Source: Balaenoptera acutorostrata (Eukaryota; Chordata; Mammalia; Artiodactyla; Balaenopteridae). From it: a DNA stretch of 64,000 bases. Positions within the stretch are counted from its first letter, which is position 1, and each line of letters opens with the position of its first letter. The position numbers were made by a program, and so were the translations under genes. The stretch is from assembly GCF_949987535.1 (NCBI RefSeq), contig NC_080066.1, forward strand, positions 134,706,335 through 134,770,334, given 5' to 3'. Shown here in pieces: positions 20,796-30,994 of this stretch. The notes under the pieces were generated by a model that saw only the letters and a list, made by a program, of their open reading frames with translations, was not told where the DNA came from and ran no database searches.

Positions 20796-23285
20796 TAAAT
20801 TTTCCAGGTAGCGTTCCTTCTGATTAGTCCTCAAATTACAGGTTAATTAGTTCAGTGGACATCCCATTAAAACTCTGTGCCTCTTTTCTTCTTAAAACAC
20901 CGGGGTTTCTCCATTCGAACTAAAAATTTCAGGAGAATTTATGGACTTGTAGTCTTAGATCTTGGAGAGAAGAGACATGTACTCCTGCATACTCCCAGAT
21001 CATTAATCCTACTTTCATTCTACTCCAAACCTTGTACCACATTATTTCCTAATGCCAGACTGGAGTGAGTAATAACAACTTTTGGCAGATCAGATTTCAA
21101 TTTTAAAATCCAGGAAGCAAAGCCGTGTCCTGGCCTTTCTTCTTTTTAAATCATAGCCAAATGTTCCTTTTCTGTTTTTAGGCAAGTGAGATGCCTGGTT
21201 TCTGCCAGACCAAAGGGGAGCCAGGCCCCTCCTCTGTCATAAACCCAGGCAGTCTGGTGAGGCAGCTACTTATGAAATAATATTGCAGCATTAAGTGCCC
21301 ACACCTGAAATTAGGATCTTTGGAAGACATTTTCCGGGATGTTGTTGCTCTTATTACGGGTTTCGTTTTTCTGTTTGTTCCTAAAAACGTCTTTATTAAG
21401 TTCACCCAGTACTTACATTGACCAAGCTGCTTGTAATCTGGTGAACTGTCAACAGGATGTGATTTCTCTCAGAATTTGTTATTCTGTTGGAACTGTGCTG
21501 TGGTGTTTTTGTGACTTGAGTTAGCCACCAGAGAACCCCTGCTCTCTACTTTCTAGACTAACATGATTTCTCTCTGTTGCCTAGAACTTTGGGCTGGTAT
21601 CCCTCAAGTAACTGGTTTAGCATGTGAAGCTTATTAAAAGCATGCTACCGACAAATAATATGGGTCTTGCCTGGAGGAGCTATTGTAGAGCCCTTTTCCT
21701 GGTAAGATTTCAAGGCAATGTCCTTCATTTTCTTAGCAGAACATCAGCCATCAGTATCCACACACTGCACTTGAAATGCTCGTCACAACCTTAATCCTTC
21801 CTTGAGGAAACAGTCTGCAGGGCAGGTTGGTTATCAGTTACTCCAGTTCTCCAAGAGCTACCATTTTACCATGTTAGCACCAGAGACCAGCTTGCTTAGA
21901 CTATGCTAACTCAGCTGTGCGCAGATCTGGGTTTCAGCATCTGGGCTTTGGCTGCTTCCAACAGTTCAAGGAGGAAATGGCCACCTGGCTTCAGCTGAAG
22001 TCCCCCTTCCTTATTTTATGGAGGGACTATGCCATAAATTCCTCTTTGAGCTCAGCAGTAGAAAATGGACTGTCCCTTCTAGCAAATCCATCTGCTTCCA
22101 CATTTACGAAATTGAGAATTCCTAACCTATCATGTTTCCTTTTTAGCTGTGATTTCCTAAGCTGAGAGCCAAAATTAGTGCTTCGTTACAATAACTCTCA
22201 TCTCTATTTCCTGGTAGTTATCTCCCCTTTCTTCCATGTGGATTAGCTCTTCTTTCCTTTACTCCAATTATCCTGTACATGTGTTTATTTTAAGGCATTT
22301 AAAATCCTTTATGGAAGTAGGTAGTTCAGATTATAAATAAAATAGTATCGCTTGCATTATCGTCACAGTCACATTATTGATTGGTCTTTGGTGTTAGTCT
22401 CCTGCTTCCCTCTGAACTTCTTTATCCTTTTTGATTCATTCACATTTGGATAGAGATGAAAAACAGGAATAGGGGCAAAAAAGGAATACAATCCTCAACT
22501 GAAGCTGGGCAACATTTTGATAGTTTAAAGTATAACGTTATAAAGGCTACTGTGCAAATATTTTTATTTTCATGTAAATCAAAGAGCCATCACTTGTCTT
22601 AGGTACAGTATAAGGGTTAGAGTAATTGGCTAGTAGACTTTGTTGAGGTTAAATAGTGGATCTCACAGCCCAGGGCTCCCCTGGAGACTTTAGGGTTAGA
22701 ATTTATAAAGCATTTTTTAGTTGAATTGCATGTCTGGGTGCAGAGTTGTTGTTTTAAGCAGAAACCAAGGCTGATGACTTGGAGAAAAAACTCAGACACC
22801 CTTATGTCACTTTCCATAAGAACTGATATGGGTGCTGGGCTTATAAGGCTACAGTCTGGCTAGAGTGACTTAAAGACTTTAGGATAAGATGATGATTCTA
22901 GGTCATTGGAAGAAGGAGAAAACTCCAAAGGCATCTGGCAAGAATGATGGAGAGAATATCAAGGAAAACAATATAAAAACAAAGGGGAAAGCAAGACAGA
23001 GACAGCAGGATCCTGGGGATCCAGATGGTACCAGAAACAACTTTTCTTCCTTCAAAGTCTCAGCTGGACCCAGGGAGGCTTGTGGTTTAGAAGGGGGATG
23101 TGGGAGTGAGTGCTCATAGCTTAGGTAACCATGGAATAAGCAACCCCTTTACTTGGAACATCTTTCCAGGTCTGGACCATTCCCTTAGGATTAAGTGGAA
23201 AATCGCTGTTCAAAGGGGAAGCACATCCATGTACTGCTGCATTATTTTCAACTGGAATAAAGTATTTACCTATTGCTAGAAGATG
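20796..23285. other. Repeat-poor non-coding DNA
   Basis: About 2.5 kb with no family I recognise. The frames at 20877-21068, 21917-22165 and 22889-23119 have no known domain. The stretch is a candidate for old unique or regulatory sequence, but nothing in it proves function. Confidence 0.5.
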
Positions 23286-23306
23286 CCCACCCCCCACCCC
23301 ACCCCC
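23286..23306 (-). other. Short-loop G-quadruplex motif
   Basis: Plus strand reads CCC-A-CCCCCC-A-CCCC-A-CCCCC. The minus strand therefore has four G runs of 5, 4, 6 and 3 separated by single T loops, the most stable class of intramolecular G-quadruplex known in vitro. No gene or promoter can be tied to it here. Confidence 0.85.
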
Positions 23307-23604
23307 TTTTAAACCAGAATGGCACCAACAGTGGCTTCAGGGATGAAGGTACGTCCCTTTGTGCCTGTCCTAGTCAAGGCTCCTCTGGTTACATGAAACA
23401 GAAGCCAGCGTGAGCTGGCTTGAGGAAATGGGGCTCTATTGCAGGCATACAAATAAGTTCTCAGGGGAGTGGCATGAGACTTCATGAACAGGAACCTTTC
23501 CGGCCTCAGAGGGGCTAGAATTGAGATGATCTGGGCCCTTAAGACAGATACTTGCTGGATTTCTGTCTCAGTGCATCATGTCTGTCAGTCCAAATGTCTA
23601 GGTC
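23307..23604. other. Unassigned non-coding DNA
   Basis: No repeat or coding feature recognised. The frame at 23484-23687 runs into the MER5-like element and is not a gene. Confidence 0.45.
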
Positions 23605-23750
23605 CTTGTTACTTCAAGTGCAGACTGGGGACCAGCAGTATGGACCTCATCTGTGATCTTGACAGAAGTGCAACCCTCCCCATCTGAATATGCATTTTAA
23701 CAAGACCCCCGGGTGATTCGTTGCCCATTAGAGTTTGAGGAACACGGGTG
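23605..23750 (+). mobile_element. MER5-type hAT MITE
   Basis: 'gcagactggggaccagcagt' then 'gaatatgcattttaacaaga', 'cccccgggtgattcg' and 'gagtttgaggaacac' parallel MER5A ('...accagcagcatc...aacaagatccccaggtgattc...gtttgagaagcac'). A non-autonomous Charlie-family transposon, immobile today. Confidence 0.7.
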
Positions 23751-24575
23751 CAGGTCACTGGCTACTTACAGAGTAGTTTATTTTCATCGAGTGCCCATCC
23801 TAATGCCATCATCCCGGATGAGGGGGTGGGCAGGGCCATGTGACAAGCATGAACACGACCGGGGCTTGTAGGAGGGAGAGGCCAGGCCAGGCACGTTGTA
23901 TACAGTGCCCAAGACTCTTGGACTTTCCTTTAACTTGTAACATCTCTGTCAGGGCCATGGTGGTTCCCAACTGCTAAGGCAAAGCTGATAGAGACATCTA
24001 GTGATTTACTTAAAAAGAAATAAAACTGGTTGTAGTGCCATTACTACTTTAAAGTGTCACTGTTTTATTTATCTTACTTTCATTAGCCCAAAGATAATTA
24101 AACCTGAGAACACTGTAGAATATATATAATTTAGTTGTACGAATATGAGTTTTGAACTCTGACATACATGAGCTCTCGGGTAATTTAACAATAGCTACCT
24201 TTTGCTTTGAGCTAGCAGAAACTAATCAGTGCTAGTGTTTACAAAGCTGGTGGTACCTAGCTCTGTCTGGAGTTCAGTGTGCATAGCTTGGCTCCCATAA
24301 TGCCCATTAGCCTGTGATTTTTTTTAATGGTTGTATGGGCATTTGGCCTACAGCCAACTGTATGATGGAGCAAGTGAGTCCTGTTTTAGTATTACTCTAT
24401 GAGTAAGTAGTTGGACTATTCCAGGACTGGTGTATGTGGATTAGTCATTCCCAGGGACACAGGATTCTTTTGTAATTTGGTACATTTGGTACATAGAAGG
24501 CATCTTTTAAACAGGGAGATCTTTTCTACTTCCATTATTTTCTTTTAAAGAATTTTTTGCTTTCTTAAAAATTTA
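23751..24575. other. Unassigned non-coding DNA
   Basis: No named repeat, gene or strong motif seen. Confidence 0.45.
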
Positions 24576-24579
24576 TTTT

Positions 24580-24690
24580 TATTTTTTATTAAGACAGTTT
24601 TTTTAAGAGCACTTTAAGGTTCTCAGGAAAATTGAGGGGGTGGTACAAAGATTTTCTGTAGGCCCCCTGCCCGTATACACTATTATTATT
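24580..24690 (-). mobile_element. L1M 3' UTR fragment
   Basis: 'ttaagagcactttaaggttc', 'tcaggaaaattgaggggg' and 'tacaaagattttctgtaggc' match the reversed L1M 3' UTR text 'tttaagagcagttttaggttcacagcaaaattgag'. A short (TTA)n follows at 24682-24701. Confidence 0.7.
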
Positions 24691-24699
24691 ATTATTATT

Positions 24700-25370
24700 T
24701 TTTTGAGTGCTTTATTCCCTTAGCTCACCCTTGCTGACCACAGTTGTTTATGGTATTGTTAGCTGTTTGCTCCTTGCTTGGCTGTTCCAGTTTTTGGTGT
24801 TTGAAGTTGCTGATTTCTCCCTCTTTAGTAACTGTTTCTGCAAGAATGGTAGATTTCCATAATGCCTTTTAAATAGAATATGTCTCTGTAAGGCACATGG
24901 TACATTTCTCTCTGAACTTCTTGAAGACACATAAATTAAATCTGTATCTTTATTGAAGCAATTCAGGTGATGGGAAGGAGTCTCCTGAATCAAGAAGGAA
25001 AGGAAGAACCAGGGCTGGTGGCAGGTAATGGAGAGACTTAGGCCACTCTTCTGATGTACAAAGTGAAGTTCCAGTGCTAAGAAAACTCCCAGTTCTCTGA
25101 AAATATAGTAAACTATTAATAAAAATCATTTTTCTTAAAAAAAACCTCCCAGTTCTGAGTAAGGAGTTTATGGTGTGTCTACGCAAGATGGAATTTTATT
25201 TTGGGAACACCGTTGGAAACCCATTAGATTAGGTGGTCTTCCATCTCTTGTAGTCTGAAATTTTATGAACTCTTACAAACATTGTTTATCAATCCTAAAT
25301 GAAGAGAAAAAGAGCTCCCTGCCTTAAATTTATATTCTATCTAATATGCACTTTGAGTTTCCATTGCACT
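24700..25370. other. Unassigned non-coding DNA
   Basis: No family recognised. The overlapping minus-strand frames at 24748-24993 and 24950-25186 show no domain. Confidence 0.45.
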
Positions 25371-25383
25371 TCTGATCTTTTTT

Positions 25384-25682
25384 TTTTTTTTTTAATTTAT
25401 TTACTTATTTATTTATTTTTGACTGTGTTAGGTCTTCGTTTCTGTGCGAGGGCTTTCTCCAGTTGCGACAATTGGGGGCCACTCTTCATCGCGGTGCGCG
25501 GGCCTCTCACTATCGCGACCTCTCTTGTTGCGGAGCACAGGCTCCAGACGCGCAGGCTCAGTAATTGTGGCTCACGGGCCCAGTCGCTCCGCGGCATGTG
25601 GGATCTTCCCAGACCAGGGCTCGAACCCGTGTCCCCCGCATTGGCAGGCAGATTCTCAACCACTGCGCCACCAGGGAAGCCC
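25384..25682 (-). mobile_element. Long CHR SINE
   Basis: The TSD ctgatctttttt lies at 25372-25383 and 25683-25694. Reversed B box gggctcgaacc and A box ccactgcgcca are intact. Short-body (young) subfamily. Long open frames in both strands here (for example 25299-25697) are SINE-derived and do not indicate a gene. Confidence 0.93.
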
Positions 25683-25695
25683 CTGATCTTTTTTT

Positions 25696-26594
25696 AAATC
25701 ATGAAATCTATCACTCATACAAAAGAGTACATCATATTTATGTGCCATTAAAGATTAATAACCGCCCCTGCTCCTCAACTGAGAAACAGAGCATCACAGT
25801 CTTTGAAGCTGTCTCTGCTAATGTGCGTTTCTAGGCCGCTTTACTGTCGCAGACCCGTGCACTGCAGTGTCTTATTTGTGAGCTGTAGCATCAGTGGGTA
25901 CCCCGTGACAGTGGCCCAGCCATTTTTCCTCATGCCCAGACCTTTTCAGGTTTGCAATCTGTCTGATTCTGGACTTAAGAACAGTTAAGTTTTACCACTT
26001 GGAAACTGATCTTTAATAAGCTAAGTAGCCTGCTGAAAAATAATAGCATTGTTTGTGATTTTAATTTTCCTGCTCACATGACAGTTACAGTGGCGGTAGC
26101 TTCCCTGAGCACAGGATGAATATCTGTCAGCTTGAGGTTCTGCTGCAAAGAAAGCAAGGAGCCGGGATGCTGAAAATCCACCCCGGAGAAAGCGAAAGAC
26201 CAGGAGAGCATATCTAATGGAAGCTATCTCTAACTCATCAACATTAAATCCAGATAAGTTGGCATTATTTCCTAGGTGCATGCTAGCGGCATTGAAGTCA
26301 GTCACACTTTCATTTGTGACCTGGATTTTCTTTGCCATCTGTAATTCCAAGGAGGAAAGATTGGATGCATATATTTTAAAAAGTATGTGCTTTGGTGAAA
26401 AGCAGAGTTTTGAAAAAAGGAGAGTGAAGGGTACTATTACATTGCAGTGAAGTAGCTATCACATTGCTATTACATTGCATCACTTAAAATAGGAAGGAAA
26501 GCCCCACAGTGAAGCAGATGTCTCACAGGACAGTTCTCAGGAGGCCCTGTGGATTGCCCATCCTGCTGCAGGTTTGGGGCCATGGCCAAAGGTG
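25696..26594. other. Unassigned non-coding DNA
   Basis: No named repeat. The frame at 26021-26350 (109 residues, minus) has no recognised domain and lacks a supportable gene model. At 26430-26480 the word 'attacattgca' recurs, a small local duplication. Confidence 0.45.
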
Positions 26595-26607
26595 CTGGTT
26601 CTTTTTT

Positions 26608-26940
26608 TTTTTTTTTAAGTTATTTTATTTTATTTATTTTCGGCTGCGTTGGGTCTTTGTTGCTGCGTGCAGCCTTTCTCTAGTTGTGGCGAGCGAGGGC
26701 TACTCTTTGTTGTGGTACGTGGGCTTCTCATTGCGGTGGCTTCTCTTGTTGCGGAGCACGGGCTCTAGGTGCATGGGCTTCAGTAGTTGTGGCTTGTGGG
26801 CTCTAGAGCGCAGGCTCAGTAGTTGTGGCACACGGGCTTAGTTGCTCCGCGGCATATGGGATCTTCCGGGACCAGGACTCGAACCCGTGTCCCCTGCATC
26901 GGCAGGCGAATTCTTAACCACTGCGCCACCAGGGAAGCCA
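26608..26940 (-). mobile_element. Long CHR SINE, long-body subfamily
   Basis: The TSD ctggttctttttt lies at 26595-26607 and 26941-26953. The body is longer than in the young copies, with an extra 'cttcagtagttgtggcttgt' segment. The tRNA-like head is preserved. Scattered substitutions fit an older copy. Confidence 0.93.
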
Positions 26941-26964
26941 CTGGTTCTTTTTTAGAAATGACCA

Positions 26965-27115
26965 GAGCTAACACTAAGTGAGTGCTTGCCGTGTGCCAGG
27001 CATCGTGTTCAGCACTGTGTTTACATGTATCATCTCACAACAACTCTATTGAGTAGGTGCCATTATAAATGGGGAAATTGAGGCCCAGAGAAGCTGCAGC
27101 ACCTGCCAGGGTTGC
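26965..27115 (-). repeat. MIR, left half of an inverted pair
   Basis: 'agtgcttgccgtgtgccagg', 'tgtatcatctcacaacaact', 'aaatggggaaattgaggccc' is reversed MIR. The next MIR lies in the opposite orientation, about 25 bases away. Confidence 0.85.
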
Positions 27116-27139
27116 ATTACTTTTATCAGTGTCTCTGCT

Positions 27140-27398
27140 AGAGTCTTGTAGAGAGAGCATTGCATGGGGTTACAAAGATGAGTTCTGGGGCAGACCATTT
27201 GGGCTCACACTGCACTCAGCCACTTACTAGCTCTGTGACCTTGGGCAAGTTCACTTAACTGCTGTGTGCCTCAGTTTCCTCATCTGTAAAACAGGGATAA
27301 TAGCCTTTCCTTCCTCCTAGGGTGGTGCTTAGGACTAAGAAGTAAAGACTGTAAAGCACTTGGTCAGGCCTGGCATATAGTGCATGCCTAGGAAAGAA
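27140..27398 (+). repeat. Near full-length MIR, right half of an inverted pair
   Basis: Runs from the tRNA-like head through 'cacttactagctctgtgacc', 'ttgggcaagttcacttaact' and 'gcctcagtttcctcatctgt' to 'ggcctggcatatagtgcatg'. One of the best preserved MIRs in the window. Confidence 0.92.
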
Positions 27399-27479
27399 GA
27401 GCTAATTTGCAGAACATGGAGAGTCAGTGTTGAGCATTTCTTGAAGCCTGAGACTATTCAGATATTTTAACATTTTAGG

Positions 27480-27850
27480 AAATAACTCACTTTTTATTGT
27501 AAGCAATAATGTTTATAATAGAACGGTTAGAAAATATGTAGAAATAAAATAGGGAAAACACTTTATACCACTATCCAAACACAACTTCTGTTAATACTTT
27601 GCTCTGTTTTCTTCTGTGCTGTTTTTAATATCATTGTGATCATAATCATACTCTAAACAATTTTGCACCCTTTTACATTTAAAATGATAACATAATGATG
27701 ATGAGTATTATCATTGTAATATCTTTACAAATATAATTTTAATGGCTCTGTAATTTCTATACTGCTCCATTGCTTGGTATTTGAATATTATAATTAATTT
27801 TTTTCGTAAAAATCTTTGTGAATAAACTGTATTTTCCTAAAATAACTATA
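27480..27850 (-). mobile_element. Probable L1ME fragment
   Basis: 'gaacggttagaaaatatgta', 'ataggg' with 'aacactttatacca', 'ttttgcacccttttacattt' and 'aatggctctgtaatttctat' follow reversed L1ME 3' UTR order, strongly diverged. No coding capacity. Confidence 0.5.
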
Positions 27851-28094
27851 CTTCAGTAAAAAATGGTTAAAAAATAGATTGGGTCATTAAGAACACACAT
27901 ATATATATATATAACTTTAAAAATCTAATTTTCACAGTAATCACTTTCCGCCATGACTGACATTACAAGTAGACTTCTTAAGGAATTCGTGTCTTTAAAA
28001 CATCCTCGTTAAATAGTTAAAAGCAAGTTATCCTCCTTCTTCTGACTCTCTGGTAGAGAAAGAGTAGAGCTTAACTTAGAATAAAGCAAGAATG

Positions 28095-28240
28095 AACTCA
28101 ATTCGGTGTTTACTAGGTGCCCATTTTTACCTTAGGACTGTTCTAAGTACTGGATTGGCCCAAAAGTTCGTTCGGGTTTTCCCACAAGATGTTACAAAAT
28201 CCCGAACGAACTTTTTGGCCAGCCCAGTACTAGGAGGGAG
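28095..28240 (-). mobile_element. L2 LINE piece split by a mariner MITE
   Basis: 'ttcggtgtttactaggtgcc', 'ccttaggactgttctaagta' up to 28149 and 'ctaggagggagaggaaa' after 28227 read as the reversed L2 3' end ('...cactgttctaggtactgg...'). The MITE sits in the middle. Confidence 0.5.
28150..28227. mobile_element. Mariner-type MITE, 78-bp near-perfect palindrome
   Basis: Arms 28150-28180 and 28196-28227 pair at about 28 of 31 positions around a 15-base centre. It is flanked by the TA dinucleotide at 28148-28149 and 28228-28229, the mariner target duplication. Size and form parallel the human MADE1 MITE, but the end sequence (gttcgttcgggtttt) is of the ungulate/cetacean mariner type. If transcribed it would fold into a long hairpin. 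No transposase is encoded. Confidence 0.93.
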
Positions 28241-28350
28241 AGGAAATTGTACAGATAAGTTTAAGGATCAGACCCACCTTTTACGAACTAGAAAGCGTGT
28301 CCTTTCTACTGTAAGGAAAAGAGCTCAGACCTCTACATGGCTTAGTTCTG

Positions 28351-28356
28351 GTGTGT

Positions 28357-28402
<46 letters not shown>
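28351..28402. repeat. (GT)n microsatellite
   Basis: A 52-base GT tract with one AT interruption near the left end, likely length-polymorphic. It creates a long Val-Cys frame in the ORF at 28092-28520, which is not a protein. Confidence 0.97.
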
Positions 28403-28405
<3 letters not shown>

Positions 28406-29640
28406 CACATGCTTTTGCAACATTGCTTCCATGCCTCAGGCAGGCTCACTTGTAGTTTCCAATAGTGAGAGCTCAAGACTGGAGAGCACCTTGCGGTCCT
28501 GGTTGCCCATCACAGATTGATAGGACGTCACTCTTTACAAGCTGCTTGCGGAATGTTGCTTGGTGCTGCTTAACCCGTGGCACGTGTCTGCTTCTAACGT
28601 GTCCTTTTGTGGGAGGCAGAGCTGAGCCCTGGCAGGGAGTATGGCCCCTGCACAGTCAGGCTGGCGCAAGGCTGCTTCTCTGAGGCAGCACAGTAACCTC
28701 AGAAAGGTGAAGGGCACAGGCCCGGTGCTCTAGAAATCATCACTAGACCGTCAGCATTCATTCAGCACATTTCTTGAGGGTTTTCTGTAAAATGTCTTTT
28801 CATAATGTCTGTTTGAAAGGCTGTTTTCAAAGTCCAGAGAGATTTAGTGACTCAGAAAGTTCTTCATTCAGCAAGCTTCCTGATACCTGGCACCATGTTT
28901 TTGATACCCGCCTCTTGTTGTCCTTTAGTTTGGTGGCTGAAGAGAATCTTCAGTTGGGTTTCTTCCTCACTGTGGAAATGCTGAAGAAGGTGTAAGGGTG
29001 GTTGACACATCTTCATGTATTTGCCAACGTTGTCTTTGGTGCTACCCAAGAAGAGAGAACATTTGAGCCTACTTTGGGGGGAAATTCATCTCTGGGCTGT
29101 ATATTCCTTCTTGCCTGGTGGGACGTGGGGGTCAGAGGGTAGCCTGGCCAGTGGAGATTCCACAGAGTCTGAGGGGATGACTCTTACCCGAGCTGGGTTA
29201 CCATTGGAGTCATGAGAACACGAGGCCTCGACAGAACAAGTTATAAAGGAGAGACAGGAGCTTAGTGATGTCAGTGGTGGAAATAGGGAATAGAGCTAAG
29301 GCCAGGGAATGGAGGGCCTGGGTTACGTCATCCCAGTGGACATTCCTGATGGGCAGGTGGAGAGAGCTGGCGGTGGAGCTCAGAGAGCTCCGTGTCAGAG
29401 GGAAGTTCCTCACGGGGATAGGTAGTCATGGGAGGTAGACATAGTTTCCATTTACGAAGAGGGGCTGGTTCAAGCTCTGAGAAGAGAATGGAGTATTGGG
29501 CAGTGCTCATGGTAGGAGATAGTAAGAAGTGTGTAGGAAGAAGGAGGGCTTCGAAGTTAGGAGAAGCAGCAGGGCATCCTGCAAGCCAGGCAAGGAGAAG
29601 GGCTCTCAGTTAATAGCACAAAAACGACAGAGAGCAAATC
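28403..29640. other. Unassigned non-coding DNA, relatively GC-rich
   Basis: No named repeat and no supportable exon. Contains the sequence 'ggttacgtcatcc' at 29321-29333, which includes a TTACGTCA CRE/ATF-like octamer (29323-29330). Several frames here (28535-28717, 29015-29215, 29428-29613) have no domain. Confidence 0.45.
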
Positions 29641-29644
29641 ATTT

Positions 29645-29835
29645 GAATTAAGACCTGAATCTGAGTCCCAGACTTTGCCATTTACTGTGTGGCCTTAGTC
29701 AAGTTACTAAAGCTTTCTGGGGAATTTCACACCAGCCAATTGGGGATGATTAGAACACTTTCCATACCTGACCAAGTCAGTGTGGATCAGTGGAGATAAT
29801 GTATTGGAAAGCACTTATTATGCTGAGGTGACTCA
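29645..29835 (+). repeat. MIR
   Basis: 'ctgagtcccagactttgcca', 'tttactgtgtggccttagtc', 'aagttactaaagctttctgg' and 'gagataatgtattggaaagc' follow MIR from the tRNA-derived half to the 3' region. Confidence 0.8.
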
Positions 29836-30064
29836 TACAAAACTTAGAAAATCTGCTTTGAGTCCCAATGTCTCAATCCAGACCTTCACCTGTCATGATA
29901 ACTATTAATTTTTGTTACACCCTGCCTGATTTTATAGATTCGCATTGCACCTGTGTTTTTATCATATGTTCTCAGATATGTATTGAAAAGAGGTGGGGCA
30001 TAAATAGTAGAAAATAGCTTCCCTCTATATCCTGCCAGCAAATATAGGAAAATGCTAAACTAAG

Positions 30065-30168
30065 CCCAGTTAGGGCACAGAGTATGTCTCTTTTGTTTAA
30101 TACTGGACTTGCTGTGCCTGGCACACAGTAGGTGTTGAGTTAATATATGTGAATGAATGAACAAATGT
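30065..30168 (+). mobile_element. L2 LINE 3' end
   Basis: 'gctgtgcctggcacacagta' followed by 'ggtgttgagttaatatatg' and 'gaatgaatgaac' is the L2 3' terminus. Little is recognisable upstream. Confidence 0.65.
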
Positions 30169-30485
30169 CTTGCCAAATTCTTTGAGCTGTGAATTTTGCA
30201 TTTAAGCTAGCTGGAAGGAGGGAATCGTACTCAGAGCCACCCGACGTTGTCTTTTTAGTGGGAGATGAAGGCTATGATTTTATTAGGTGAAAACATGGAA
30301 AGAATTGTTAGTCATAGAGTCACAGATTTAGAGGTAGAGGGGACAGCAGGAGAAGCAAGATTTATTATTACTGCTTTTTTAAAGGTGAGGTGCCTGTACC
30401 CAAGGATGTGGAATAACTCTGGCTGGACAGTTTGTAACAGAAGAGAGGCAGAGGAAGGTAAAATGTTTGTCTTATTCTTTGTACC

Positions 30486-30989
30486 TGTAGGAGGCAGAAT
30501 AACAGCCTCCAGCAAATGTCTGCATCCTAATCCCAGGGACGCGCGAAAATCTCATGTTACATGGCATACATGCAGATGGAATTAAGGTTCTTAGTTTAAC
30601 CTTAAAACTGGAAGATTCTTTTGGACTATCCGAGTGGGCTCCGTGTAATCACAAGGGTCCTTAAGGGGAAGTGAGAGGTGGAAGAAGAGTCAATGCCAGA
30701 GAGATGTGATGGGAGAAAAACTTGATCAGCCGCTGCTGACCTTGTGGATGGAAGGGGGCCGTGAACCCAGGAATGTGGGCAGCCTCTGGAAGGTGGAAAA
30801 GGCAAGGAAATGGATTTTCCCCCAGAACCTTCAGAAGGAACACAGCCCTGCTGACACCTTGATTTTAGCCCAGTGAGACCCATTTTGGACTTCTGACCTC
30901 CAGGACTATAAGATTGTAAAAGTATCATTTTTTTTTAAGCCACTAAGTTTATGATGATTTGTTACAGTAGCCAACAGGAAACTAATACA
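30486..30989 (+). mobile_element. Solo MLT1-type LTR (ERVL-MaLR)
   Basis: Starts TG and ends CA as LTRs do: 'tgtaggaggcagaataac' to 'gaaactaataca'. Internal landmarks are 'gcatcctaatcccagggacg', 'gtaatcacaagggtccttaa', 'gccctgctgacaccttgatt' and 'taagccactaagtttatg'. A probable 5-bp target duplication is gtacc (30481-30485) and gttcc (30990-30994). No internal retroviral region or gene is present; this is the recombination remnant of a very old non-infectious element. Confidence 0.85.
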
Positions 30990-30994
30990 GTTCC

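Noticed and set aside
28092..28520. 142-residue frame with a Val-Cys repeat
   Set aside because: It crosses an L2 piece, the mariner MITE and the GT microsatellite; the repeat is a translated simple sequence.
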